From assembly GCA_963556255.1 (NCBI GenBank), contig OY744613.1, positions 41,826,633 through 41,890,632 of the forward strand: a stretch of 64,000 nt of DNA, read 5' to 3'. Every line of letters begins with the position of its first letter. The first letter of the stretch is position 1. Position numbers and translations under genes: made by a program. Below, piece after piece: positions 34,739-45,916 of the stretch. Source of the DNA: Allolobophora icterica (Eukaryota; Annelida; Clitellata; Crassiclitellata; Lumbricidae). The notes under the pieces were generated by a model, which had not been told where the DNA came from, ran no database searches, and worked only from the letters and a program-made list of their open reading frames with translations.

Positions 34739-34915
34739 CAGTGCTCGAAATGGAAAATTTTACGAAACGGAACGCTAGTCAAAGATATGGGAGCATTCAC
34801 GTTAATTTCATAGTATTTTCCACAATAATTCATTTGACGAACCGGAACGGAACGCTAATTCATTTTGACGAACCGGAACGGCGTTCCGGTGCGTTCCGGT
34901 CCATTTCGAGCACTG
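34739..34915. mobile_element. hAT-type MITE, family 3, copy 1 (177 bp)
   Basis: The ends are CAGTGCTCGAAATGGA and its near-perfect inverted match TCCATTTCGAGCACTG. A perfect 8-bp target duplication TACAAAGT flanks it (34731-34738 and 34916-34923). Its reverse complement matches 59652-59828 with no difference that I could see. It is recent and nested in the older pogo fossil. Confidence 0.92.
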
Positions 34916-35118
34916 TACAAAGTGAGTAATAGCATTTTAAGCCTGAAATTATTGTAGGGTCTAGTACTGAATGTCCCCAATAAAGCATAATTGCGTTCGA
35001 TAAAATTTCAAAGAGGATGACATAAAAAATGATTAAATACAAAGCAATTTAGACCTTAAAGTAGTGCTATTCGCATTTAGCGCGTAAAAACAGTTGCTTG
35101 AGTGTTATGCCACAAGCA

Positions 35119-35244
35119 CAGGCGTAATTTTTGAACAATGCTAATATATTTTATTATTGTGCCTTCCCAGAGATCACAGTCTTTGCCTTGCATCATGTAT
35201 GTAAGAAATTGGTACCCCCACTTTTAGACCAAAGTTACGCCCCT
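35119..35244. repeat. GGCGTAAY-ended small MITE
   Basis: The ends CAGGCGTAATTTT and AAAGTTACGCCCCTG form an inverted pair. The core with CAATGCTAATATATTTTATTA matches 2420-2550 and 33790-33910. Confidence 0.6.
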
Positions 35245-35329
35245 GGCAACAACAATCATGACACCATTGCGAACACTTTACACACTTCGACCACACGATC
35301 AAATCCTATTCAAGGTATTTGAACTTACA

Positions 35330-35860
35330 GTTCCCACAAGTGATCTCTGTCGACATCTTGCACTAAATGCGCCATCGCTCATGTGCATAGAAGTCATAAA
35401 GTTCCTACTGCATTCTTAGCACCAATGGTTACTACTTCTGATTCTCTTTGCCGCTGTTCATCTTCTCAACTGAATTCACACCTTTAGTGGCATATTCTCA
35501 CTAAATATTCTATATTTATCGGCTTATGGACATTGTTTATATCTGCTTCGTCCAAGTTCCAGATTTTAAGTCCACGCGCTTGTGTTGCACCAAGTGCTTC
35601 CTTGTAACCTAGAATGATTTCATGCATTTATAGCTGCTTACACACGTCGCCTCTGGAATGTTTATGGGCAAGTCTGGATGTCTTTTCATTAATCCGTGTA
35701 ACCAGTCTTGACCAGCAAACCAATCTAGGAAAATAATGGAAAATGGAATATTCAGTTGCACCGCCAGATCTAATGTCATGTGTCTTAGGTCATATATGAT
35801 GTCAAACCAAATAAAGCCTTTTCCATCATTTTGATTTGTTCCACCAGTTACTCATACTCA
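35330..35860 (-). pseudogene. Decayed pogo/Tigger transposase (CENP-B HTH and DDE region)
   Basis: The minus-strand translation reads DIIYDLRHMTLDLAVQLNIP, then AGQDWLHGLMKRHPDLPINI and PEATCVSSYK, which is the 'aGkdWLrGFmkRHpeLslr.PEat' block of pogo/Tigger and CENP-B proteins. Further on, IWNLDEADINNVHKP fits the 'IfNvDETg...vhkP' first catalytic aspartate region, and EVVTIGAKNAVGTL fits the next strand. Stops and frameshifts separate the pieces. The later aspartates were not found. This identifies the surrounding TA-flanked element. Confidence 0.75.
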
Positions 35861-36298
35861 TGCTTAAACATCATAGATAAATTGCCGAGTCTAACGATCC
35901 CTGGTTGGGAGACTTTCATACAGATCCGGTGCCTACGCAGCACTTATATGCTATAGGGTTAGGCTACCGTACCGTTTTCGCGAAGATCCAGAATGAACAG
36001 CCTCCAGAGAAGCATATAGAGAATCAGTAGCCTATGTCTGTTTTTCATTTATATATTCGCACCGTTTTTGGAAAGCTGTAGAATAATGTTTTGTAAACTC
36101 TTACTGAAAGTAGACATAAAAACTGATGTAATGATAGCATCATTTATGTCATCCATACCATGGTTATAATAATGCCTAAAGCATCAGTTGACGGTCATTT
36201 AAAGTAAACCACAATCAGAAATCGAATAAGCAACTAAAAAATAATGTGATATTGGAAGATATTGAGCACATATAAAGAGCTAAATAACTTAATGCTAC

Positions 36299-36361
36299 TG
36301 CGGGGCAAAACGCCCCGACTGTGGGGCAAAACGCCCCCTCTATGGGGCGTTTTGCCCCGCT
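36299..36361. repeat. GGGGCAAAACGCCCC palindrome cluster
   Basis: GGGGCAAAACGCCCC occurs twice in tandem, followed by the inverted GGGGCGTTTTGCCCCGC, so the stretch folds into a GC-rich hairpin. The same motif lies next to the left end (34695-34711). It may be a subterminal site of the pogo-like element. Confidence 0.7.
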
Positions 36362-36695
36362 TGGTACTACCCTGTGAGATTGCCTATATCATACAAAAAC
36401 GTAATATAATAGCCTCATTTACTGCGCATAATAATTCGATATACCGTATGCTTTGAAACTATATTCGTACTTTTGGCTTTGCACCCTCTAATGATAAGGA
36501 ACTGGCAGCAAACCCTTACATGGAAACACGCGAAAATCAATTATTTCAAATGAAAATTAGGCAAACCATAAAAAATACAAATGACTAAAAATTATCTCAA
36601 TAGGGTACCACTAATAGACGTTAGAACAGTCAAGCACTCATTACCTAGCACAGTGTAGACAGGGTGGGGTGGGGAGTTTTCCCCCCTCTCCCCTA

Positions 36696-37447
36696 TGTTT
36701 AATCTTCAAGCGAATGTAAGCCTATGCAAAGGCCTACTTAGACTTCTTGTCTAGTGACCAAACAAAAACCCTTTATTCGTAAAACTGAAAATGTATTACA
36801 GTTCTTGTAGTTAATCGTGATTGTAATTGCAAATTTATATGGCATCAGTAACGAGAGACTTATCAGAGGCGGTCTCGGCCTAACACCCGCGCTTGTTGGA
36901 GTTACGAATAAAGCACGCTACAAATAGACCTTTGCATACACTTAGGAAAAATCGCACATTTATTCGCTAGGTGGAACTCGTGTGAAAGTTTGCATTAATT
37001 GTATGAGCCCAGGTCACCTTTGTGACAATTATACAGCTATAGAAGAGGAAGAGCAGTCCCTTAAACTAAATCCAAATTCGTAGATATGAAATGTAATTAT
37101 TAAGTGATTCACTTTTCTTAACGTCGGCATTTGAGGGCAGCTGACTAACTCTCCCCTTAATTGCCGTCTGATCATCACACTCTCGACAGCTGCTTCTCGA
37201 GCTCTTTAGTTTCTCCCTACCACAGTTTCGCAAGCGGCTGAAGTCTATATTATTCGACAGCAGGCCTAGACCATAATTTCCATTGTGCGGATTGGGGCAC
37301 CACTGACGAGTTTTTTTTCCTGAAGTGGCGGTTTATAGATGTAAGATTACAATTAGGCCTACATTGACAGTAGGGCCTAGTAGGCCTACATTCCAGCACT
37401 TTAACCACTATAAGGCCTCCAGCGTTTCTTTTATGTGTGCTTTTTAG
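36696..37447 (+). repeat. Lectin block 2, 5' flank
   Basis: Collinear with 50560-51433. Landmarks are GTATTACAGTTCTTGTAG, GCTAGGTGGAACTCGTGTG and the pyrimidine tract before the exon. No gene seen. Confidence 0.7.
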
Positions 37448-37782
37448 AGAAGCACGATGCCATTCGAATGAAACCCTTCAATCCGACGAACAACAACCAC
37501 TACTGGATTGTCGTTGGCGACCGAATCCAGAACAAATACGACAACGGGGTCGTCCTTGATATTCGCGGTGAGAGTAAGAAGAAGGGAGCTTCACTGTGTG
37601 CCTACAAGTTCACCGGCGCAGAGAACCAGAGATGGACGTTTGAGTATGTCTTGCAGCGGAAGTATTATTGCGGATCCATGGTTGACTCGACCCACTTGGG
37701 TTTTCACGCAAACACTTTCTTTGGACTAAGGAGGCAGGATTATTGTCTTTCAGTCGCTTGTGTCATTTCATTCTCAACGTAA
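37448..37782 (+). CDS. Ricin-B-type lectin terminal exon, copy 2 (stop lost)
   Basis: Same exon as at 22939, entered after CTTTTTAG and starting in the same phase. The beta-trefoil pattern I.NKYDNGVVLDIRG and ENQRW is intact. Where copies 1 and 3 end FEYV-TAG, this copy has TTG, so the frame runs on for about 44 residues (LQRKYYCGSMVDSTHLGF and beyond) to a stop at 37780-37782. The tail is translated 3' flank. It is either a C-terminal extension or a sign of relaxed constraint. Confidence 0.7.
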
Positions 37783-38724
37783 AACTTACCTCTTCAAATT
37801 GCTTATCAGGCTACCAGCCCACCTAGATACGACAGACACATAGTATAACTTACCCGAATTCTTTCGACGCTACGGGTCTTTAGCTATTGGACTCGGAGCG
37901 TCCACCACCCTAGGCCTACTAGGCCTATATGCCAAGGCAGAGAAATGAAATCACAAATACCAGTGTCTGGCACAGGGAAGTTGTATTGATCCTAACATGG
38001 GACTATTCTGTCTTATGGACTGATCTTCTGGATATTGACCTAAATACGGTTTGGTTTTGGTGTGCGTTTATACCATGTTCCTTAGACACCGGCGCAGTGG
38101 AAGTTATTAATTACTATTAGGCCTACAATTAAGGCAAACAACACGCTGGTTTTTCTTGCTACTGTTGAAAAGCGTATATGAAGCGTGGATAAGAAGTCCT
38201 TCAAACTCCTCAGAACAGGACACGTTTTGAATCTTGCTTAAGTCGTCCTTAACAGCTTCGATTCCATTATTTGAAGATATTGATTGCCGGTTTGATGTTT
38301 GACTTTACAGATGCATTTGAGGTGTTTCCAGACGATAAAGATCAGTTTAAATGTTAAATTTGCATTTACTTCACGTTGGTTATGTATAATTAATTAACCA
38401 TAGCTAATTACATTGTCATTGTTTTTGAGATGTTTATGAAAATAGCAATTTAATTATATAGTTTACTATTTCAGTAAATTAAACGAAAACTCGACCTACA
38501 ACTGTTCAGAGGTTGGTTACAAAATACGGCAAACTAACTAGGGTTTGCTGAAAGTGTTGGTCACTTGGTGCTATAAGATAGGCCTATACGTTTGTCCTAA
38601 TGCAGTTTACTGGCGCTTCATTCGTTCATTTAATAAATTTGCTTCAGTCCAACAACACTGCTTTTGTCTATCGATTTGTTATGACTGTAATCCTAGTAAA
38701 AGCATGGTTGAAGATGGGCGTGGA
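37783..38724 (+). repeat. Lectin block 2, 3' flank
   Basis: Matches 23145-24315 and 51640-52450, including the copy of the nanos 3' end sequence at about 38602-38637. Confidence 0.7.
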
Positions 38725-39269
38725 CATGGGCGGCGATCTCGAGGGGTCGAGGGGGACATGTCCCCCACCTTTAGGAGTGGGGAGGGGACACGCCATACAT
38801 TTGTCCTCCCCCAAATTTGGAAGAAACACGAAAAAGGCAGAAAAATGTAATTGCGCGTGTGTGTTTTCACTGCGTTTTTGACGAGATGAGGTAAAACTAA
38901 AGTTTTGAGCAGAAGTGTCCCCCGAAATTTAAAAGAAAGTAAGAAGAAATTTTGAAAAAAGTCATGAAATTTTCCGGAGGATGAATTTTTAAAAAGGTAA
39001 TAGATAATGTAGGAGGTTTCAAAGGTAATGACATTGTGGTTGGGAGATCGGAGAAAGAAGGATATAAAAAGGGAAAAAAAGGCGAATGACTAAAAAAGGT
39101 CATCAACTTTCTTGTGAGATGAATTCGTAGAAAAGTGATGAAGGTTTTATGGAGACGAATTTCTAAGAAAGAAAAAAAAATTTTTGGACATGAATTCCTT
39201 AAAAAAGGTCATCGAGCGGACCGTGGCCAACTCTGTCCACCCACCTCTCAGACAAGATCGCCGCCACTG
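38725..39269. mobile_element. hAT-type MITE, family 1, copy 3 (545 bp)
   Basis: The ends are CATGGGCGGCGATC and GATCGCCGCCACTG. A perfect 8-bp target duplication GGCGTGGA flanks it (38717-38724 and 39270-39277). Lectin block 1 shows the uninterrupted site at about 24310-24325 (gaagatgtgcgtagagg). Non-coding. Confidence 0.88.
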
Positions 39270-39750
39270 GGCGTGGAGGACGTTGTCAGGAGAGATATTC
39301 AAATATTTTTAAACTCCGCAATCGAAATTTTAAGATGACAATTCATGCATGTAAAATTGACGAAGCAAAGGTTGTCGACAAGTGACAATTTTTAACAGCA
39401 ACAAGTTATATATGATTCGACTCATTTGAGGAAGTTTTTTAATGTAGCCTAACTGTAAGTAGGCCCCATGTTGTTGATAAAATATATCTCATTTTCCAGA
39501 GTTCGTACGGTCATATCTGATAAACTGGAGGTTAATAGAATCGCTTCTATAGGCCTATTATCTGGATATTTCTGGGGGTTTTGCAGAAAATCTGGGGTTT
39601 TCTGTTAAACTTTTGGCAACACAGGCTTCAGCCATTCTGACCGTTGGGACATCAACCAATCAGATCACTTGTCGCATGTTTATAATTTTATGAGGCCTAT
39701 CGTTCAAAATCGGTGAAAATCTTCCCAACAAAAAGTCGACGATTTATGAC
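39270..39750 (+). repeat. Lectin block 2, distal flank
   Basis: Continues the match to 24320-24710. No gene seen. Confidence 0.6.
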
Positions 39751-39977
39751 TAATAATAATAAATAATAATATTTATTCTTTAATTAAGCGCCTGCAAACG
39801 CACTGCGCTGTACATGTACATGTTATGCGATAAATCTTAACTACTAACAGAACAGACAGCCTGCAATACACGGCGCAAATTGCAGCCTACAAAGCATGTC
39901 CGCCTATGGGACTCGATCTCTGTACCTCTCGCACTCTACGCCAGATGTTATCCAATGCGCTATCGGGCCCCGCAATG
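39751..39977 (-). mobile_element. tRNA-derived SINE
   Basis: The minus strand starts GGGGCCCGATAGCGCATTGG, with an A-box-like segment, followed about 45 bases later by AGATCGAGTCCC, a B-box match. A tRNA-unrelated body and an ATT/AAT-rich tail (plus-strand 39751-39775) follow. The pol III promoter layout with an A/T tail is that of a SINE, not a free tRNA gene, since no acceptor stem closes. Confidence 0.7.
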
Positions 39978-40700
39978 TACAGGCAATGGTTTCCGCAATG
40001 TAAAGTTTTCCTCTTTCATTTAACTGAAATTTAGTCACATATCGTTATTATTTTTAAAATATAAATATAGGCTTATTATAACATCACCTATAAGCCTACC
40101 CATTACAGGAAATGACATGCATACATACATACAAGCCTGATATTACACTGTGTAGGCCTAGTATAATTTCTTATTTCAAATTATTATTTTGATGAATACT
40201 TATTTACTTTTATTTAGGCTAAAATAATTGCTCCAGTACTTTTACTTTATTCGCACTTATGTCAAATTTTACGTTTTGTTGGATAATATTATGTTGGCCA
40301 AATAATTTAAACAACACTGAACACAATATTATTATAGTACTCAGTGGCAGAGCGAAGTGATTTGGCACCCGGCAGCAGTGAGGGAGATTGAAAGTGTGAG
40401 AAGAATTTACTAGAATGGGCGATGCAAAAAAAACGTATTCCCTCTGGTAGGAAGCTTAAAGCGATTTTCATGATCTGCAGTCGAAAATCCATGCACAAAA
40501 CAATGTTCAAGAAGCAACATGTTTGTTGTCGAGTGTAATTAAGACAAATATATCACATTAATTCTTTGAAATTCAGCATGCAAGCATCTGTAATTTAAAT
40601 TTGAGCAATGCTAGTAGCCGATGAATGAGGTGAGACACATAGGTGTGATAATAATGATGATAATGATGCTGACAATAATAGTGATTAGTCAATGGCCCTG
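39978..40700 (+). repeat. Zinc-finger block G left border
   Basis: From about 40445 the sequence matches 12320-12585. The earlier part (39978-40440) shows nothing recognisable. Confidence 0.5.
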
Positions 40701-40704
40701 CGAT

Positions 40705-40716
40705 CAAGATGGCGGC
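40705..40716 (+). promoter_or_regulatory. CAAGATGGCGGC, YY1-like motif, block G
   Basis: A perfect motif in a block whose zinc-finger exon is ruined; the following conserved sequence has diverged. Confidence 0.35.
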
Positions 40717-41275
40717 TTCATGCTACTTTGCCATCAGGTTGACTTGATTTTAAATGTTCAATAATTAATTTTCCTGTCTTTTTACGCTTTGATAGTTTAC
40801 TTGGACTGATAGAAGCCTTGGTTTTCTTTTTTTCTTAATGCAATTCCATTTAGATCATACGAATTTCTTAGGCTAACAATTTAAGACCCTAAGCAATTGT
40901 CGATTCAGGTCATGGAAAGGCAGCTGTTGTAATATCCCCAGATATGGATTTAAGATTTTTAACCAAATGATCAGTTAGGCAAACTAGGCAGCCGCCTAGG
41001 GCCCCGATTTTTAGGGGCCGCCAATTTTCCATTTTTCCAAAATAAACATCAAAAAATAATTTCTTGAAATTCATAAATGAAACAACGTTGGATTATTTTT
41101 TAATATCTTCGAAAATGATATCGCTTCATCACTCGATTATTCAGCATTAATAGACGACTTTGCAAACATGAAAGCAAGAAAAGTGAAATTCACATAAAGG
41201 AAAATGCTAGTTTCACTTTCATCAGACACTGAGGCAAAAATAACCGTACTTTACTAGCTACTATAGTAGGCTGAC

Positions 41276-42092
41276 CAGATATTGGAAACTAAAAACCGGT
41301 ACACTTCAATCACAAAATCAATTTGTGTTTTGTCAATAATTATAACATAACTTGCACAAATATCTATTTATGCTTATACATTACAATAATATACAATATA
41401 CATTATATTGGTATAACTGAAAGGTTTTATTGCAAATCATGCTTTTAAATTTAAATTTAAATTATAAATTTATCAAATCAGTCACTCATATTTGGCGCTT
41501 GAATGCTTCTTAAAAGCTTTTTGGCTGCTAATATTCTGTCATAAAATTCAACACATGTTTCTTCCATATTCACTTTCACTATCATAACAGCTTCAAGAGT
41601 TTCTTCTGATTATCTACTTTTTTGATCTGACCAATAAGAGTTCATCAGTGAGAAAACTAGCTCAACTGGAGCATTAGTTCCAGGAATTGCTAACAAGAAT
41701 TGTAGAATCATTTTCAAATTTGGAAGAATTATCTCTCTTTCTTGCAGATCATTGAAAATCGGCACCCATCTGCCATCCACCGCAACATTGTTTTCATTCC
41801 ATTGTTCCACTTTTTCTCGACTAACTTTTCTCAGAATATTATCACTACGACAATATGACGTTTAGAACCGGAAGAGGTATTACCGTATTATGCATGGTAA
41901 TAAATAAATAAAAGTGAAGTTAAAAATGAAGTTACTCGCCAGATGCCAGTAGTAAAATCAAGGAGACGTTGATAAGTCAGGTCAGTTCTTAAAAACCGGG
42001 ACATTTTTAGGGTTTGGCCTACCTTTCCCGGCAGCCGGGACAGCTAGCAGAAAATCGGGATTGTCCCGGGAAAACCGGGACGTCTGGTCAGT
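41276..42092 (-). pseudogene. hAT element fossil with transposase dimerisation domain
   Basis: The ends are CTGACCAGATATTGG and CCGGGACGTCTGGTCAG. On the minus strand (41830-41480) the translation includes LPNLKMILQFLLAIPGTNAP, then VELVFSLMNSYWSDQKSR, the hAT C-terminal dimerisation domain. An in-frame stop follows, then SEETLEAVMIVKVNMEE and a tail ending NMSD. Most of the catalytic domain is missing. A truncated copy is at 29807. Confidence 0.85.
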
Positions 42093-42110
42093 CTATACTA
42101 TAGGCCTACT

Positions 42111-42170
42111 CATGAGCGGCGATCATGGGAGGATCGAGGGGGACAAGACCCCACCTTTTACAGTGGCAGG
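42111..42170. mobile_element. hAT-type MITE, family 1, truncated copy
   Basis: Begins CATGAGCGGCGATC and continues with GATCGAGGGGGACAAGACCC as in the other copies. The right terminus is missing. Confidence 0.55.
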
Positions 42171-42324
42171 CCCGGTTGGTCTGTTAGGCAAACTAGGCAG
42201 ATGCCTAGGGCCGCCGAATTTTAGGGACCGCCAATTTTCCATTTTTCCGAAATAAACATAAAAAAATAATTTCTGGAAATTCATAAATGAAACAACGTTG
42301 GATCATTTTTTAATTATTATTCGC

Positions 42325-42860
42325 TAGATGGAAGTATTATGTCACAAGGCATTTCTAGTGAAGAATCATCTGAACAAGCACAAGCGAATACACGCTGGAG
42401 AAAAACCATATTTATAAAAGTAATTTGTGTAACAGAGAATTTGCACTTAACAGCCACATGAGAACACATAGTGGGCAAAAGCCGTACAAGTGCAGTTTAT
42501 GTCACCAAGCATTTTCACAGAGTAGGCCTACTGACCGTAAAACACACATGAATGCACACATTGGGGAAAAGCCGTATTAGCCTATAAAGATGTGAATTAT
42601 GTGACAAGGAATTTGCCGGGAAGTATCTGCTGGACTACCATAGCAGAATTCACAATGGAAAATACATAGCTTTGCCAGATATGCATTCGAATTCTCTCAT
42701 TCATTATTTTATTCAAGAACCCATCGTGGAGAATTGACGCCAGGGTGCATACGTGATCTCGAAGATGAGCATTCATATGTAGGAAAAGCCACAATTGTGG
42801 CTCACAAGTGTGAATTTTGTGACAAACCTTTCAAGTAGAGTGGTTGTTTCAAATGCCACC
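42325..42860 (+). pseudogene. Zinc-finger exon fragment G
   Basis: Degenerate fingers can be read in pieces: CHKAFLVKNHLNKHKRIHAG, then CNREFALNSHMRTHSGQKPY, then CSLCHQAFSQ and [20 protein letters not shown]. Stops (for example after EKPYL and EKPY) and deletions within fingers separate them. The post-stop relic finger (HKCEFCDKPFK) follows. It is a dead copy closest to gene B. Confidence 0.85.
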
Positions 42861-43622
42861 TGTGAACAAACAATTGAGAAAACATTATAAAGGAGTTAAA
42901 TATAGCAAACCATTGTGTTGCGAATGACAGAGAGATTTTAAGCATGGGACGTAAGAGATTCAGATTGTATGCAGGCAATTTTTTATTGCGTTGATGGAAG
43001 AGTTCTCAACAACAGGATCTGTGTGAGAACTTTCATGGAAACAGAGTAGGCTAAATCTCACGTCAAGATGCAAGTCACGTGTCTGGAGATCATATGACAG
43101 TTAATTCTTATATAAATAGTTTCATTTTGAGACAATATCGCTGTGAACTTTACGATGGAATGTTTGAAATTGAAAGAACTTTGTTTGAATCATTACTATG
43201 ATCTTCAGAAAAATACACTTAAATTTTGACATTACTTTCTTTTAAGCAAAAACATACGCTATAGATCAGGAGTTCTTAGGTTAAATTTTTTTAAGTTTCT
43301 GTATTATGGCTAGAGTTTTGTGTAGGCCTAGTAAAGTTACTTCTTTGCGTTTGTGGAGCTTTTTCGTGTATTTGAAGTTCATTTGTTTTTTTTGTGTTTG
43401 GTTCAGAGTTTTTGAACTCATATTTGAGAAGTTTTGATTTTTTTCTGAACACCTCATATATGTGCCAGTCTTAATTTGACACAGTCCTGGCTGCTCTTCC
43501 ATTCTTCCTAGGAGTAACATGCGTTGATAATGGTGAAGCGCGAGACCCTGCCACCACTTATTGTTTCCACTAAATATTTGAGGATCATTTACCCTTTTTT
43601 TAAATTCTAGTTCTATGTTCCA
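42861..43622 (+). repeat. 3' flank of zinc-finger block G
   Basis: Paralogous to 15307-16060. TAGGCCTA at 43323-43330 stands where block E has TA. It runs directly into the next GAT array. Confidence 0.7.
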
Positions 43623-43914
<292 letters not shown>

Positions 43915-43940
43915 GTAATTCTTGAATGGTCCTCTTCAAT

Positions 43941-43952
43941 CAAAATGGCGGC
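43941..43952 (+). promoter_or_regulatory. CAAAATGGCGGC, YY1-like motif, block E (one change)
   Basis: Same position as in the other blocks, with AAG changed to AAA before ATGGCGGC. Followed by the conserved ATTTTGCAACTTTGCTTGAC. Confidence 0.4.
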
Positions 43953-44299
43953 ATTTTGCAACTTTGCTTGACTTGCTTTTAAGTTTCGAATCAGTAATTT
44001 TCCTGGCTTTTGCTTTTTTGGTTGTTTACTTTAGACTGGTAGGTGCCGTCGTTTTCATTTTTCGTAATATTATACAGTTTAGATCACATAAATTTCTTAG
44101 GCTTTGCTAAGGTTTTGTAAAAAAGTAAGACCCTACACCAGTGGTTTGAAACCTTGCTGTAAGGACGGAACCTTACACTAGACACTCGCCAAGTCACGTT
44201 TTACCCGTCCCATTTCTCAAGATATAAATGCAGTTTGTAAACTGCAGGTCCTGATGTTAGGATTATCACGCAATAGACGTACTGTTATTTATTTTGGTA

Positions 44300-44995
44300 A
44301 TCTTGGCTTTTAACGTCTGAAATTATGTAGGCCTAGGCTACATTGAAATGTTATAATACAATAAATAGTACTAACACAATAAATAATCATGGTTCATCCA
44401 GGTTCTAATTTCAGTTATAGGGCCTACTCTCATCGATTATCCAGCCTCTAGTTTGATCTATATTTTCATCAATCTTCCAACTTCTAGTTTGAGTTTTACT
44501 ATGAAATGTTTTCATCGCTCATCCACGGAAAATCCACGATAATGATATCGGCGCTAAAACGATATATTTTTTTATCGCAATTCCAACTTTTGGTAATACT
44601 GCAAACGGCGGTCCCAAATTATAAAATCGGTATAGCGCATAAAAAATAATCGTCGTTGATCCCACTTCTAGTTTCAGTTATGTTTTCATCGATGATCCAA
44701 CTTCTAGTGTGAGCTAGATTTTCATCAATATTCCAACTTCTAGTTGACTTTTACTAAGAAATATTTTCATCGCTCAAACCCAGGATTTATTTAATGTTAT
44801 AATTTGGGACCGCCGTTTGCAGTATTACCCAACTTTTAGTATGAGTTTTGTTATATAATATTTTCATCGATCATCCAGCTTCTAGTTTCAGTAACATTTT
44901 CATCAATCTTTCAACTTCTACTTTAAGTTTTACTAAGAAATGTTCCATCGCTCACGAATGTAAATAACTTCAGACGCTGAAGGCCAAGATTAGGC
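44300..44995. mobile_element. Nested foldback element with internal minisatellite
   Basis: The outer arms pair AATCTTGGCTTTTAACGTCTG at about 44303 with the reverse complement of CAGACGCTGAAGGCCAAGATT at about 44970. An inner perfect inverted repeat of about 30 bp (about 44592-44622 and 44798-44830, containing GCAAACGGCGGTCCC) lies between. About eight diverged copies of TTTTCATCGATCATCCAACT and CTAGTTTGAGTTTTACTA fill the rest. It interrupts the block E 5' flank. Non-coding. Confidence 0.7.
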
Positions 44996-45916
44996 CTACC
45001 ATTTTTCAAGGTACAATCGTGTCTTGCAAGAAAAACTGAAAGCTGTGAAGTAATCTGCTCATTGCTCATCCTTTTGTGAATTCAGTTTGGCAGTTTTCTA
45101 AGTTTTATTTGAACTGCTTCGGAATCCCCACCCCGGACTTCGAAACTACTATCTCTCGCTATACAATTGTCCAATTGTCAATTCAGACCATGGAAAGGCA
45201 CCTATTTTACATATCCACAGTTACGGATTTAAGATTTTTAACCAATGAATCTTAAGTATTCTAGGCAAGCACGTAGAAAATTCTTAGAGTTCCACCTAAC
45301 ATAGTAGCCTACATGTATTATGAACAAAATGCTGCAAGGATGTAGTTGAAGGTCAATAGCTCTGTGTCATGCAGGACTAGCTATGTCATGTTGGTAAAGT
45401 TTAATGAAGAGGCATGTTGGAGAGGGAAAAAACAAATCTACCACTATTTTCCATATGAAGCAGTTATTATACATTTTTGTAACTAAGCCGTCGACTGAGG
45501 CCATTAAGAAATATCCATTATTTCAGAAATACAGTGATAAAAGCTGCAATAAACATGCCGTATTTGAAATTAAGCACCAGAGGTTTCTTTTCATAGGAAC
45601 TAGTCAGCATTTATGCATGAAAATTTGTCACTCTTCATCATCTACACATAGCTTAACATAGTGGCAGAAACATATCGAAATCTGAATGAAATAAGCGAGG
45701 ACATTATTCTGAAAACTAGTTGATCGACAGAATGACTCAAATGGAAAAATTTTCCTCTGTTTACTTGTAAAGTTCATCATAACTAAGCTTTTAAAAGGTT
45801 TGTTATTTTAACTGTGTGATATCTAACTTCCAATATATTTTAGAGCAGCATTGAAAAGCTGTAAGAATAGCGTACAACATTTGTAGTATTACAATTTTTT
45901 CATTGAAGTTCTAAAG
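44996..45916 (+). repeat. 5' flank of zinc-finger exon E
   Basis: Collinear with 18400-18879 and 31160-31770. It ends in TTTTTTCATTGAAGTTCTAAAG before the ATG. Confidence 0.7.

Larger units (their letters stand above)
34686..36693 (-). mobile_element. pogo/Tigger-like (Tc1/mariner superfamily) fossil transposon
   Basis: The ends are GGGGAGAGGGGGGCAAAAC and, reverse-complemented at the right, GGGGAGAGGGGGGAAAAC. TA lies on both sides (34684-34685 and 36694-36695). The paralogous empty site is at about 50559 (gactgaagcatgttt), with CA for TA. The 2-kb body contains a decayed transposase on the minus strand, a nested 177-bp hAT MITE, a GGCGTAAY repeat, and GGGGCAAAACGCCCC motifs near both ends. 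Confidence 0.85.
40972..42315. repeat. Direct repeat pair flanking a hAT fossil
   Basis: About 140 bp starting TTAGGCAAACTAGGCAG and running to AACAACGTTGGAT is present at 40975-41105 and again at 42186-42310. The two copies bracket the hAT element at 41276-42092, indicating a local duplication or a larger element with long direct repeats. Confidence 0.65.
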
